Assembly (NCBI RefSeq): GCF_047948215.1
Contig: NC_134463.1
Span: forward strand, 52,139,201 to 52,203,200
Reading direction: 5' to 3'
DNA length: 64,000 nucleotides
Source of the DNA: Lycorma delicatula
Lineage: Eukaryota; Arthropoda; Insecta; Hemiptera; Fulgoridae
Below are positions 26,560 through 41,534 of this stretch, one piece after another. Below the pieces are notes generated by a model that saw only the letters and a list, made by a program, of their open reading frames with translations, searched no databases and was not told the origin of the DNA. The number at the start of each line of letters is the position of its first letter. Position 1 is the first letter of the stretch. The translations under genes and the position numbers were made by a program.

Positions 26560-27098
26560 ATTAACACGTATTTTTTCTAATGAGCTGTGATTGACACTGA
26601 AAGTACATTAGAACCAAATGTCGTAAACTATGTTTATGTTGAATCGTCTACTAAAAAGTGTATATTTCTACAGAAATTTCTGTTATGTAATGAGTATTGT
26701 AGGGTGGAGGGTCATTTTGTAAATTATATGGGTTTTTTGATACTTCATTAGTTACCAACTGCTCTATTATTTCTTTTAGATCTAGTTGCAGGTAGGATGA
26801 CTAATTTCATTATCAAATACTAGCAAGATTGGGTTATACGGAATAAAAAATTCCGAAGAAAGGAACGCACCGGTGCACGGTGCCCCACCACGTGCCGATG
26901 ACAAATGCATCGTCACTCTCACCCCCGCTCCGTTGAGCGGTCACCAGATTACGATTGGACGTGATGTTAAATTTGTGAAATGGGAATGGTTTACTTCTTT
27001 GTCTCAAGTTTTATAAAAAGATATTTTAATAGGTATTTAATTTTAGTAATACTTTTATTTATTTGACTCTACTAGTGTATTATTGTCATTCTTCGTAA
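26560..27098 (+). repeat. Extra monomer in super-repeat copy 2
   Basis: Copy 1 has no counterpart at about 18,120. The extra monomer carries GGTGCACGGTGCC and CACGTGCCGATG, which are otherwise found in the monomers at 22,010 and 30,989, and a private CCGAAGAAAGG. It looks like a monomer moved within the array by unequal exchange or conversion. Confidence 0.75.
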
Positions 27099-29220
27099 GT
27101 AACACGTATTTTTTCTAAAAAGCTGTGAGGGATACTGAAAGTACATTAGAAGTAAATGACGTAAACTATGTTTATGTTTAATCTTCTGCTAAAAAGTGTA
27201 TTTTTCTACAGAAATTTCTGTTATGTAATGAGTACTGTACGGTGGAGGTTCATTTTGAAAATTATATGGATTTTTTGATCATTCATTAGTTATCAACTGC
27301 TCTATTATTTCTTTTGGATCTAGTTGAAGGTATAATGAATAGTTTCATCATTACATACTAGCAAGATTGGGTTATAGGATAAAAAAATTGTGAAGAAAGG
27401 AATGCACCGGTGCCTGGTGCCCCACCACGTGACGATGACAAATGCATCGTCACTCTCTCCCCCGCTCCTTTGAGCGGACACCAGATTACAATTGCACGTG
27501 ATGTTAAATTTGTGAAATGGGAGTGGTTTACTTCAGCGTCTTAAGTTATAAAAATTATATTTTAATAGGTAATTAATAATGGTAATATTTTTATTTATTT
27601 GGCACTACTAGTGTATTATTGTCATTCTTAGTAATTCACAGGTATTTTTTCTAATGAGCTGTGATTGATACTGAAAGTACATTAGAACCAAATGACGTAA
27701 ACTATGTTTATGTTGAATCGTCTACTAAAAAGTGTATATTTCTACAGAAATTTCTGTTATGTAATGAGTATTGTAGGGTGGAGGGTCATTTTGTAAATTA
27801 TATGGGTTTTTTGATACTTCATTAGTAGTTACCAACTGCTCTATTATTTCTTTTAGATCTAGTTGCAGGTAGGATGACTAATTTCATTATCAAATACTAG
27901 CAAGATTGGGTTATACGGAATAAAAAATTCTGAAGAAAGGAACGCACCGGTGCCCGGTGCCCGGTGCCCCACCACGTGACGATGACAAATGCATCGTCAC
28001 TCTCACCCCCGCTCCGTTGAGCGGTCACCAGATTACGATTGGACGTGATGTTAAATTTGTGAAATGGGAATGGTTTACTTCTTTGTCTCAAGTTTTATAA
28101 AAAGATATTTTAATAGGTATTTAATTTTAGTAATACTTTTATTTATTTTACTCTACTAGTGTATTATTGTCATTCTTCGTAAGTAACACGTATTTTTTCT
28201 AATAAGCTGTGAGGGATACTGAAAGTACATTAGAAGTAAATGACGTAAACTATGTTTATGTTTAATCTTTTACTAAAAAGTATATTTTTCTACAGAAATT
28301 TCTGTTATGTAATGAGTACTGTACGGTGGAGGTTCATTTTGAAAATTATATGGATTTTTTGATCATTCATTAGTTATCAACTGCTCTATTATTTCTTTTG
28401 GATCTAGTTGAAGGTATAATGAATAGTTTCATCATTACATACTAGCAAGATTGGGTTATAGGATAAAAAAATTGTGAAGAAAGGAATGCACCGGTGCCTG
28501 GTGCCCCACCACGTGACGATGACAAATGCATCGTCACTCTCACCCCCGCTCCTTTGAGCGGACACCAGATTACAATTGCACGTGATGTTAAATTTGTGAA
28601 ATGGGAGTGGTTTATTTCAGCGTCTTAAGTTATATTAATTATATTTTAATAGGTAATTAATAATGGTAATATTTTTATTTATTTGGCACTACTAGTGTAT
28701 TATTGTCATTCTTAGTAATTCACAGGTATTTTTTCTAATGAGCTGTGATTGATACTGAAAGTACAATAGAACCAAATGTCGTAAACTATGTTTATGTTGA
28801 ATCAACTACTAAAAAGTGTATATTTCTACAGAAATGTCTGTTATGTAATGAGTATTGTAGGGTGGAGGGTCATTTTGTAAATTATATGGGTTTTTTGATA
28901 CTTCATTAGTTACCAACTGCTCTATTATTTCTTTTAGATCTAGTTGCAGGTAGGATGACTAATTTCATTATCAAATACTAGCAAGATTGGGTTATACGGA
29001 ATAAAAAATTCTGAAGAAAGGAACGCACCGGTGCCCGGTGCCCGGTGCCCCACCACGTGACGATGACAAATGCATCGTCACTCTCACCCCCGCTCCGTTG
29101 AGCAGTCACCAGATTACGATTGGACGTGATGTTAAATTTGTGAAATGGGAATGGTTTACTTCTTTGTCTCAAGTTTTATAAAAAGATATTTTAATAGGTA
29201 TTTAATTTTAGTAATATTAT

Positions 29221-29254
29221 TCTATTATTTCTTTTAGTCTATTATTTCTTTTAG
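29221..29254 (+). repeat. Short-monomer junction, super-repeat copy 2 (x2)
   Basis: Counterpart of 20,242-20,275 at the 8,979-bp lag, again with two 17-bp units. Confidence 0.85.
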
Positions 29255-32200
29255 ATCTAGTTGCAGGTAGGATGACTAATTTCATTATCAAATACTAGCA
29301 AGATTGGGTTATACGGAATAAAAAATTCTGAAGAAAGGAACGCACCGGTGCCCGGTGCCCGGTGCCCCACCACGTGACGATGACAAATGCATCGTCACTC
29401 TCACCCCCGCTCCGTTGAGCGGTCACCAGATTACGATTGGACGTGATGTTAAATTTGTGAAATGGGAATGGTTTACTTCTTTGTCTCAAGTTTTATAAAA
29501 AGATATTTTAATAGGTATTTAATTTTAGTAATACTTTTATTTATTTGACTCTACTAGTGTATTATTGTCATTCTTCGTAAGTAACACGTATTTTTTCTAA
29601 AAAGCTGTGAGGGATACTGAAAGTACATTAGAAGTAAATGATGTAAACTATGTTTATGTTTAATCTTCTGCTAAAAAGTGTATTTTTCTACAGAAATTTC
29701 TGTTATGTAATGAGTACTGTACGGTGGAGGTTCATTTTGAAAATTATATGGATTTTTTGATCATTCATTAGTTATCAACTGCTCTATTATTTCTTTTGGA
29801 TCTAGTTGAAGGTATAATGAATAGTTTCATCATTACATACTAGCAAGATTGGGTTATAGGATAAAAAAATTGTGAAGAAAGGAATGCACCGGTGCCTGGT
29901 GCCCCACCACGTGACGATGACAAATGCATCGTCACTCTCACCCCCGCTCCTTTGAGCGGACACCAGATTACAATTGCACGTGATGTTAAATTTGTGAAAT
30001 GGGAGTGGTTTACTTCAGCGTCTTAAGTTATAAAAATTATATTTTAATAGGTAATTAATAATGGTAATATTTTTATTTATTTGGCACTACTAGTGTATTA
30101 TTGTCATTCTTAGTAATTCACAGGTATTTTTTCTAATGAGCTGTGATTGATACTGAAAGTACATTAGAACCAAATGACGTAAACTATGTTTATGTTGAAT
30201 CGTCTACTAAAAAGTGTATATTTCTACAGAAATTTCTGTTATGTAATGAGTATTGTAGGGTGGAGGGTCATTTTGTAAATTATATGGGTTTTTTGATACT
30301 TCATTAGTAGTTACCAACTGCTCTATTATTTCTTTTAGATCTAGTTGCAGGTAGGATGACTAATTTCATTATCAAATACTAGCAAGATTGGGTTATACGG
30401 AATAAAAAATTCTGAAGAAAGGAACCCGGTGCCCGGTTACCCGGTTATGTTGCCCGGTGCCCGATGCCCCACCACGTGACGATGACAAATGCATCGTCAC
30501 TCTCACCCCCGCTCCGTTGAGCGGTCACCAGATTACGATTGGACGTGATGTTAAATTTGTGAAATGGGAATGGTTTACTTCTTTGTCTCAAGTTTTATAA
30601 AAAGATATTTTAATAGGTATTTAATTTTAGTAATACTTTTATTTATTTGACTCTACTAGTGTATTATTGTCATTCTTCGTAATTAACACGTATTTTTTCT
30701 AATGAGCTGTGATTGACACTGAAAGTACATTAGAACCAAATGTCGTAAACTATGTTTATGTTGAATCGTCTACTAAAAAGTGTATATTTCTACAGAAATT
30801 TCTGTTATGTAATGAGTATTGTAGGGTGGAGGGTCATTTTGTAAATTATATGGGTTTTTTGATACTTCATTAGTTACCAACTGCTCTATTATTTCTTTTA
30901 GATCTAGTTGCAGGTAGGATGACTAATTTCATTATCAAATACTAGCAAGATTGGGTTATACGGAATAAAAAATTCTGAAGAAAGGAACGCACCGGTGCAC
31001 GGTGCCCCACCACGTGCCGATGACAAATGCATCGTCACTCTCACCCCCGCAGTTTGAGTGGTCACCAGATTACAATTGCACGTGATGTTAAATTTGTGAA
31101 ATGGGAATGGTTTACTTCTTTGTCTCAAGTTTTATAAAAAGATATTTTAATAGGTATTTAATTTTAGTAATACTTTTATTTATTTGACTCTACTAGTGTA
31201 TTATTGTCATTCTTCGTAATTAACACGTATTTTTTCTAATGAGCTGTGAGGGATACTGAAAGTACATTAAAAGTAAATGAGGTAACTATGTTTATGTTTA
31301 ATCTCCTACTAAAAAGTGTATTTTTCTACAGAAATTTCTGTTATGTAATGAGGACTGTACGGTGGAGGTTCACTTTGAAAATTATATTGATTTTTTGGTC
31401 ATTCATTAGTTATCAACTGCTCTATTATTTCTTTTGGATCTAGTTGCAGGTATAATGAATAGTTTCATCATTACATACTAGCAAGATTGGGTTATAGGAA
31501 AAAAAAATTGTGAAGAAAGGAATGCACCGGTGCCTGGTGTCCCACCACAACGTGACGATGACAAATGCATCGTCACTCTCACCCCCGGTTTTTGAGCGGA
31601 CACCAGATTACAATTGCACGTGATGTTAAATTTGTGAAATGGGAGTGGTTAACTTCAGCGTCTTAAGTTATATGAATTATATTTTAATAGGTAATTAATA
31701 ATGGTAATATTTTTATTTATTTGGCACTACTAGTGTATTATTGTCATTCTTAGTAATTCACACGTATTTTTTCTAATGAGCTGTGATTGATACTGAAAGT
31801 ACATTAGAACCAAATGACGTAAACTATGTTTATGTTGAATCGTCTAGTAAAAAGTGTATATTTCTACAGAAATTTCTGTTATGTAATGAGTATTGTAGGG
31901 TGGAGGGTCATTTTGTAAATTATATGGGTTTTTTGATACTTCATTAGTAGTTACCAACTGCTCTATTATTTCTTTTAGATTTAGTTGCAGGTAGGATGAC
32001 TAATTTCATTATCAAATACTAGCAAGATTGGGTTATACGGAATAAAAAATTCTGAAGAAAGGAACGCACCGGTGCCCGGTGCCCGGTGCCCCACCACGTG
32101 ACGATGACAAATGCATCGTCACTCTCACCCCCGCTCCGTTGAGCGGTCACCAGATTACGATTGGACGTGATGTTAAATTTGTGAAATGGGAATGGTTTAC

Positions 32201-32261
32201 TTCTTTGTCTCAAGTTTTATAAAAAGATATTTTAATAGGTATTTAATTTTAGTAATATTAT

Positions 32262-32312
32262 TCTATTATTTCTTTTAGTCTATTATTTCTTTTAGTCTAT
32301 TATTTCTTTTAG
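32262..32312 (+). repeat. Short-monomer junction, third copy (x3)
   Basis: Three tandem 17-bp units at the same deletion junction. This shows slippage after the deletion junction was copied. Confidence 0.85.
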
Positions 32313-32398
32313 ATCTAGTTGCAGGTAGGATGACTAATTTCATTATCAAATACTAGCAAGATTGGGTTATACGGAATAAAAAATTCTGAAGAAAGGAA

Positions 32399-35300
32399 CG
32401 CACCGGTGCCCGGTGCCCGGTGCCCCACCACGTGACGATGACAAATGCATCGTCACTCTCACCCCCGCTGTTTGAGCGGTCACCAGATTACAATTGCACG
32501 TGATGTTAAATTTGTAAAATGGGAATTGATTATTTCTACGTCTTAAGTTTTATAAAAAGATACTGTTAATAAGGATCTAATATTGGTATAATATAATTCA
32601 TATGTCGGTACAGGTGTATGATTGCCACTTTTCCTAAATCACACGCCTTTTGTTCTAGTGAGCTGTCTATAATTACTATTAGTACATTAAAATGAATAGA
32701 CCTAAACTATGTTTATGGTGAATCGTCTTCTAAAAACTGTATGTTTCAATATTTATTTCTGTTATGTAATGAGTATTGTAGGGTAGAGGTTCATTTTGTA
32801 AATAATATGGATTTGTTGATATTTCATTAGTTATCAAATGCTCTATTATTTCTTTTGGATGTAGTTGCAGGTAGGATGAATAAATTCATTATCAAGTACT
32901 AGCAAGATTAGGTTATACGGAATAAAAAATTCTGAAAAAAGGAACGCACCGGTGCCCCACCACGTGACGATTACAAATGCATCGTCACTCTCACCCCCGC
33001 ACCGTTGAGCGGTCACCAGATTACGATTGGACGTGATGTTAAATTTGTGAAATGGGAATGGTTTCCTTCTTTGTCTTAAGTTTTATAAAAAGATATTTTA
33101 ATAGGTATTTAATTTTAGTAATACTTTTATTTATTTGACTCTACTAGTGTATTATTGTCATTCTTCGTAATTAACACGTATTTTTTCTAATGAGCTGTGA
33201 GGGATACTGAAAGTACATTAGAAGTAAATGACGTAAACAATGTTTATGTTTAATCTTCTACTAAAAAGTGTATTTTTCTACAGAAATTTCTGTTATGTAA
33301 TGAGTACTGTACGGTGGAGGTTCATTTTAAAAAATTATATGGATTTTTTGATCATTCATTAGTTATCAATTGCTCTATTATTTCTTTTGGATCTAGTTGC
33401 AGGTATAATGAATAGTTTCATCATTACATACTAGCAAGATTGGGTTATAGGAATAAAAAATTCTGAAGAAAGGAACGCACCGGTGCCCGGTGCCCCACCA
33501 CGTGACGATGACAAATACATCGTCACTCTCACCCCCGCTACGTTGAGCGGTCACCAGATTACGATTGGACGTGATGTTAAATTTGTAAAATGGGAGTGCT
33601 TTACTTCAGCGTCTTAAGTTATATAAATTATATTTTAATAGGTAATTAATAATGGTAATATTTTTATTTATTTGGCACTACTAGTGTATTATTGTCATTC
33701 TTAGTAATTCACACGTATTTTTTCTAATGAGATGTGATTGATACTGAAAGTACATTAGAACCAAATGACGTAAACTATGTTTATGTTGAATCGTCTACTA
33801 AAAAGTGTATATTTCTACAGAAATTTCTGTTATGTAATGAGTATTGTAGGGTGGAGGGTCATTTTGTAAATTATATGGGTTTTTTGATACTTCATTAGTT
33901 ACCAACTGCTCTATTATTTCTTTTAGATCTAGTTGCAGGTAGGATGAATAATTTCATTATCAAATACTAGCAAGATTGGGTTATACGGAATAAAAAATTC
34001 TGAAGAAAGGAACGCACCGGTGCCCGGTGCCCGGTGTCCCACCACGTGACGATGACAAATGCATCGTCACTCTCACCCCCGCTCCGTTGAGCGGTCACCA
34101 GATTACAATTGCACGTGAGGTTAAATTTGTAAAATGGGAATTGATTATTTCTACGTCTTAAGTTTTATAAAAAGATACTGTTAATAAGGATCTAATATTG
34201 GTATAATATAATTCATATGTCGGTACTGGTGTATGATTGCCACTTTTCCTAAATCTCACGCCTTTTGTTCTAGTGAGCTGTCTATAATTACTATTAGTAC
34301 ATTAAAATGAATAGACCTAAACTATGTTTATGGTGAATCGTCTTCTAAAAACTGTATGTTTCAATATTTATTTCTGTTATGTAATGAGTATTGTAGGGTA
34401 GAGGTCCATTTTGTAAATAATATGGATTTGTTGATATTTCATTAGTTATCAAATGCTCTATTATTTCTTTTGGATGTAGTTGCAGGTAGGATGAATAAAT
34501 TCATTATCAAGTACTAGCAAGATTAGGTTATACGGAATAAAAAATTCTGAAGAAAGGAACGCACCGGTGCCCCACCACGTGACGATTACAAATGCATCGT
34601 CACTCTCACCCCCGCTCCGTTGAGCGGTCACCAGATTACGATTGGACGTGATGGTAAATTTGTGAAATGGGAATGGTTTCCTTCTTTGTCTCAAGTTTTA
34701 TAAAAAGATATTTTAATAGGTATTTAATTTTAGTAATACTTTTATTTATTTGACTCTACTAGTGTATTATTGTCATTCTTAGTAATTCACACGTATTTTT
34801 TCTAATGAGCTGTGATTGATACTGAAAGTACATTAGAACCAAATGACGTAAACTATGTTTATGTTGAATCGTCTACTAAAAAGTGTATATTTCTACAGAA
34901 ATTTCTGTTATGTAATGAGTATTGTAGGGTGGAGGGTCATTTTGTAAATTATATGGGTTTTTTGATACTTCATTAGTTACCAACTGCTCTATTATTTCTT
35001 TTAGATCTAGTTGCAGGTAGGATGAATAATTTCATTATCAAATACTAGCAAGATTGGGTTATACGGAATAAAAAATTCTGAAGAAAGGAACGCACCGGTG
35101 CCCGGTGCCCGGTGTCCCACCACGTGACGATGACAAATGCATCGTCACTCTCACCCCCGCTCCGTTGAGCGGTCACCAGATTACGGTTGGACGTGATGTT
35201 AACTTTGTGAAATGGGAATGGATTACTTCTTTGTCTCAAGTTTTATAAAAAGATACTGTTAATAAGGATCTAATATTGGTATAATATAATTCATATGTCG

Positions 35301-38300
35301 GTACTGGTGTATGATTGCCACTTTTCCTAAATCACACGCCTTTTGTTCTAGTGAGCTGTCTATAATTACTATTAGTACATTAAAATGAATAGACCTAAAC
35401 TATGTTTATGGTGAATCGTCTTCTAAAAACTGTATGTTTCAATATTTATCTCTGTTATGTAATGAGTATTAGAGGGTAGAGGTTCATTTTGTAAATAATA
35501 TGGATTTGTTGATATTTCATTAGTTATCAAATGCTCTATAATTTCTTTTGGATGTAGTTGCAGGTAGGATGAATAAATTCATTATCAAGTACTAGCAAGA
35601 TTAGGTTATACGGAATAAAAAATTCTGAAGAAAGGAACGCACCGGTGCCCCACCACGTGACGATTACAAATGCATCGTCACTCTCACCCCCGCACCGTTG
35701 AGCGGTCACCAGATTACGATTGGACGTGATGTTAAATTTGTGAAATGGGAATGGTTTCCTTCTTTGTCTCAAGTTTTATAAAAAGATATTTTAATAGGTA
35801 TTTAATTTTAGTAATACTTTTATTTATTTGACTCTACTAGTGTATTATTGTCATTCTTCGTAATTAACACGTATTTTTTCTAATGAGCTGTGAGGGATAC
35901 TGAAAGTACATTAGAAGTAAATGACGTAAACAATGTTTATGTTTAATCTTCTACTAAAAAGTGTATTTTTCTACAGAAATTTCTGTTATGTAATGAGTAC
36001 TGTACGGTGGAGGTTCATTTTGAAAATTATATGGATTTTTTGATCATTCATTAGTTATCAATTGCTCTATTATTTCTTTTGGATCTAGTTGCAGGTATAA
36101 TGAATAGTTTCATCATTACATACTAGCAAGATTGGGTTATAGGAATAAAAAATTCTGAAGAAAGGAACGCACCGGTGCCCGGTGCCCCACCACGTGACGA
36201 TGACAAATACATCGTCACTCTCACCCCCGCTACGTTGAGCGGTCACCAGATTACGGTTGGACGTGATGTTAAATTTGTGAAATGGGAGTGGTTTACTTCA
36301 GCGTCTTAAGTTATATAAATTATATTTTAATAGGTAATTAATAATGGTAATATTTTTATTTATTTGGCACTACTAGTGTATTATTGTCATTCTTAGTAAT
36401 TCACACGTATTTTTTCTAATGAGCTGTGATTGATACTGAAAGTACATTAGAACCAAATGACGTAAACTATGTTTATGTTGAATCGTCTACTAAAAAGTGT
36501 ATATTTCTACAGAAATTTCTGTTATGTAATGAGTATTGTAGGGTGGAGGGTCATTTTGTAAATTATATGGGTTTTTTGATACTTAATTAGTTACCAACTG
36601 CACTATTATTTCTTTTAGATCTAGTTGCAGGTAGGATGAATAATTTCATTATCAAATACTAGCAAGATTGGGTTATACGGAATAAACAATTCTGAAGAAA
36701 GGAACGCACCGGTGCCCGGTGCCCGGTGTCCCACCACGTGACGATGACAAATGCATCGTCACTCTCACCCCCGCTCCGTTGAGCGGTCACCAGATTACGG
36801 TTGGACGTGATGTTAAATTTGTGAAATGGGAATGGATTACTTTTTTGTCTCAAGTTTTATAAAAAGATACTGTTAATAAGGATCTAATATTGGTATAATA
36901 TAATTCATATGTCGGTACAGGTGTATGATTGCCACTTTTCCTAAATCACACGCCTTTTGTTCTAGTGAGCTGTCTATAATTACTATTAGTACATTAAAAT
37001 GAATAGACCTAAACTATGTTTATGGTGAATCGTCTTCTAAAAACTGTATGTTTCAATATTTATTTCTGTTATGTAATGAGTATTGTAGGGTAGAGGTTCA
37101 TTTTGTAAATAATATGGATTTGTTGATATTTCATTAGTTATCAAATGCTCTATTATTTCTTTTGGATGTAGTTGCAGGTAGGATGAATAAATTCATTATC
37201 AAGTACTAGCAAGATTAGGTTATACGGAATAAAAAATTCTGAAGAAAGGAACGCACCGGTGCCCCACCACGTGACGATTACAAATGCATCGTCACTCTCA
37301 CCCCCGCTCCGTTGAGCGGTCACCAGATTACGGTTGGACGTGATGTTAAATTTGTGAAATGGGAATGGATTACTTTTTTGTCTCAAGTTTTATAAAAAGA
37401 TACTGTTAATAAGGATCTAATATTGGTATAATATAATTCATATGTCGGTACTGGTGTATGATTGCCACTTTTCCTAAATCTCACGCCTTTTGTTCTAGTG
37501 AGCTGTCTATAATTACTATTAGTACATTAAAATGAATAGACCTAAACTATGTTTATGGTGAATCGTCTTCTAAAAACTGTATGTTTCAATATTTATTTCT
37601 GTTATGTAATGAGTATTGTAGGGTAGAGTTCCATTTTGTAAATAATATGGATTTGTTGATATTTCATTAGTTATCAAATGCTCTATTATTTCTTTTGGAT
37701 GTAGTTGCAGGTAGGATGAATAAATTCATTATCAAGTACTAGCAAGATTAGGTTATACGGAATAAAAAATTCTGAAGAAAGGAACGCACCGGTGCCCCAC
37801 CACGTGACGATTACAAATGCATCGTCACTCTCACCCCCGCTCCGTTGAGCGGTCACCAGATTACGATTGGACGTGATGGTAAATTTGTGAAATGGGAATG
37901 GTTTCCTTCTTTGTCTCAAGTTTTATAAAAAGATATTTTAATAGGTATTTAATTTTAGTAATACTTTTATTTATTTGACTCTACTAGTGTATTATTGTCA
38001 TTCTTCGTAATTAACACGTATTTTTTCTAATGAGCTGTGATTGATACTGAAAGTACATTAGAAGTAAATGACGTAAACAATGTTTATGTTTAATCTTCTA
38101 CTAAAAAGTGTATTTTTCTACAGAAATTTCTGTTATGTAATGAGTACTGTACGGTGAAGGTTCATTTTGAAAATTATATGGATTTTTTGATCATTCATTA
38201 GTTATCAATTGCTCTATTATTTCTTTTAGATCTAGTTGCAGGTAGGATGAATAATTTCATTATCAAATACTAGCAAGATTGGGTTATACGGAATAAAAAA

Positions 38301-38330
38301 TTCTGAAAAAAGGAACGCACCGGTTCCCCA
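32399..38330 (+). repeat. Mixed alpha/beta/gamma segment of Sat1
   Basis: Gamma monomers (GGTATAATATAATTCATATG) occur near 32,580, 34,200, 35,280, 36,890 and 37,430, so the simple alpha-beta dimer is lost here. Many cores have a single GGTGCCC and a first-hairpin arm reading GTGACGATT, which unpairs its last base. Segments recur at lags of about 1,080 and 1,620 bp. Confidence 0.7.
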
Positions 38331-41300
38331 CCACGTGACGATTACAAATGCATCGTCACTCTCACCCCCGCACCGTTGAGCGGTCACCAGATTACGATTG
38401 GACGTGATGTTAAATTTGTGAAATGGGAATGGTTTCCTTCTTTGTCTTAAGTTTTATAAAAAGATATTTTAATAGGTATTTAATTTTAGTAATACTTTTA
38501 TTTATTTGACTCTACTAGTGTATTATTGTCATTCTTCGTAATTAACACGTATTTTTTCTAATGAGCTGTGAGGGATACTGAAAGTACATTAGAAGTAAAT
38601 GACGTAAACAATGTTTATGTTTAATCTTCTACTAAAAAGTGTATTTTTCTACAGAAATTTCTGTTATGTAATGAGTACTGTACGGTGGAGGTTCATTTTG
38701 AAAATTATATGGATTTTTTGATCATTCATTAGTTATCAATTGCTCTATTATTTCTTTTGGATCTAGTTGCAGGTATAATGAATAGTTTCATCATTACATA
38801 CTAGCAAGATTGGGTTATAGGAATAAAAAATTCTGAAGAAAGGAACGCACCGGTGCCCGGTGCCCCACCACGTGACGATGACAAATACATCGTCACTCTC
38901 ACCCCCGCTACGTTGAGCGGTCACCAGATTACGATTGGACGTGATGTTAAATTTGTGAAATGGGAATGGTTTATGTCTACGTCTTTAGTTATATAAAAAT
39001 ATATTTTAATAGGTATTTAATAACGGTAATATATTTATTTATTTGGCACTAATAGTGTATTATTGTCATTCTTAGTAAGTAACACGTATTTTTTCTAATG
39101 AGCTGTGATTGATAAGGAAAGTACATTAGAACCAAATGACGTAAACTATGTTTATGTTGAATCTTCTACTATAAAGTGTATTTTTCTACAGAAATTTCTG
39201 TTATGTAATGAGTACTGTACGGTGGAGGTTCATTTTGAAAATTATATTGATTTTTTGATCATTCATTAGTTATCAACTGCTCTATTAATTCTTTTGGATC
39301 TAGTTGCAGGTATAATGAATAGTTTCATCATTACATACTAGCAAGATTGGGTTATAGGAAAAAAAAATAGTGAAGAAAGGAATGCACCGGTGCCCGGTGC
39401 CCCACCACGTGACGATGACAAATGCATCGTCACTCTCACCCCCGCTCTTTGAGCGGTCACCAGATTACGATTGGACGTGATGTTAAATTTGTGAAATGGG
39501 AATGGGTTTACTTCTTTGTCTCAAGTTTTATAAAAAGATATATTAATAGGTATTTAATTTTAGTAATACTTTTATTTATTTGACTCTACTAGTGTATTAT
39601 TGTCATTCTTCGTAATTTACATGTATTTTTTCTAATGAGCTGTGAGGGATACTGAAAGTACATTAAAAGTAAATGACGTAAACTATGTTTATGTTTAATC
39701 TTCTACTAAAAAGTGTATTTTTCTACAGAAATTTCTGTTATGTAATGAGTACTGTACGGTGGAGGTTCATTTTGAAAATTATATGGATTTTTTGATCATT
39801 CATTAGTTATCAACTGCTCTATTATTTCTTTTGGATCTAGTTGCAGGTAGGATGAATAGTTTCATCATTACATACTAGCACGATTGGGTTATAGGAAAAA
39901 AAAAATTGTGAAGAAAGGAATGCACCGGTGCCCGGTGCCCCACCACGTGACGATGACAAATGCATCGTCACTCTCACCCCCGCTCCTTTGAGCGGTCACC
40001 AGATTACAATCGCACGTGATATTAAATTTCTGCAATGGGAATGGTTTATGTCTACGTCTTTAGTTATATAACAATTTATTTTAATAGGTATTTAATAATG
40101 GTAATATTTTTATTTATTTGGCTTTAATAGTGTATTATTGTCATTCTTAGTAAGTCACACGTATTTTTTCTGATGAGCTGTGATTGATACTGAAAGTACA
40201 TTAGAACCAAATGACGTAAACTATGTTTATGTTGAATCGTCTACTAAAAAGTGTATATTTCTACAGAACTTTCTGTTATGTAATGAGTATTGTAGGGTGG
40301 AGGGTCATTTTGTAAATTATATGGGTTTTTTGATACTTCATTAGTTATCAAATGCTCTATTATTTCTTTTAGATCTAGTTGCAGGTAGGATGAATAATTT
40401 CATTATCAAATACTAGCAAGATTGGGTTATACGGAATAAAAAATTCTGAAGAAAGGAACGCACCGGTGCCCGGTGCCCGGTGCCCCACCACGTGACGATG
40501 ACAAATGCATCGTCACTCTCACCACCGCTCCTTTGAGCGGTCACCAGATTACAATTGCACGTGATGTTAAATTTGTAAATGGGAATGGATTATTTCTACG
40601 TCTTAAGTTGTATAAAAAGATACTGTTAATAAGGATCTATTATTGGTGTAATATAACTCATATGTCGGTACTGGTGTATGATTGCCACTTTTATCACACG
40701 CCTTTTGTTCTAGTGAGCTGTCTATAATTACTATTAGTACATTAAAATGAATTGACCTAAACTATGTTTATGGTGAGTCGTCTACTATAAACTGTATTTT
40801 TCTACAGAAATTTCTTTATGTAATGAGTAATGTACGGTGGAGGTTCATTTTGAAAATTATATGGATTTTTTGATCATTCATTAGTTATCAACTGCTCTAT
40901 TATTTCTTTTGGATCTAGTTGCAGGTATAATGAATAGTTTCATCATTACATACTAGCAAGATTGGGTTATAGGAAAAAAAAATAGTGAAGAAAGGAACGC
41001 ACTGGTTCCCGGTGCCCCACCACGTGACGATGACAAATGCATCGTCACTCTCACCACCGCTCCTATGAGCGGTCACCAGATTTCAATGGCGCGTGATATT
41101 AAATTTGTGATATGGGAATGGTTTATTTCTACGTCTTAAGTTATATAAAAATATATTTTAATAGGTATTTAATAATGGTAATATTTTTATTTATTTGTCA
41201 CTACTAGTGTATTATTGTCATTCTTAGTAAGTCACACATATTTTTCTAATGAGCTGTGATTGATACTGATAGTACATTAGAAATAAATGACGTAAACTAC

Positions 41301-41534
41301 GTTTATGTTGAATCGTCTACTAAAAAGTGTATAATTCTACAGAAATTTCTGTTATGTAATGAGTATTGTAGGGTAGAGTTTCATTTTGTAAATAATATGG
41401 ATTTGTTGATATTTCAGTAGTTATCAAATGCTCTATTTTTTCTTTTGGATGTAGTTGCAGGTAGGATGAATAATTTCATTAACAAACATTAGCAAGATTG
41501 GAGTATACGAAATGAAAAATTCTGAAGAAAGGAA

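Larger units (their letters stand above)
22626..31605 (+). repeat. Long super-repeat, copy 2 (~8,979 bp)
   Basis: Tandem with copy 1 and nearly identical to it, except for one extra monomer of about 538 bp near 26,560-27,098. A third, partial copy starts at about 31,605: it shares the TTAACTTCAGC variant (22,670/31,649) but has its own changes (TCTAGTAAAAAG, TAGATTTAG) and ends at the short monomer near 32,260. The near-identity means either a very recent duplication or an assembly duplication. Confidence 0.9.
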
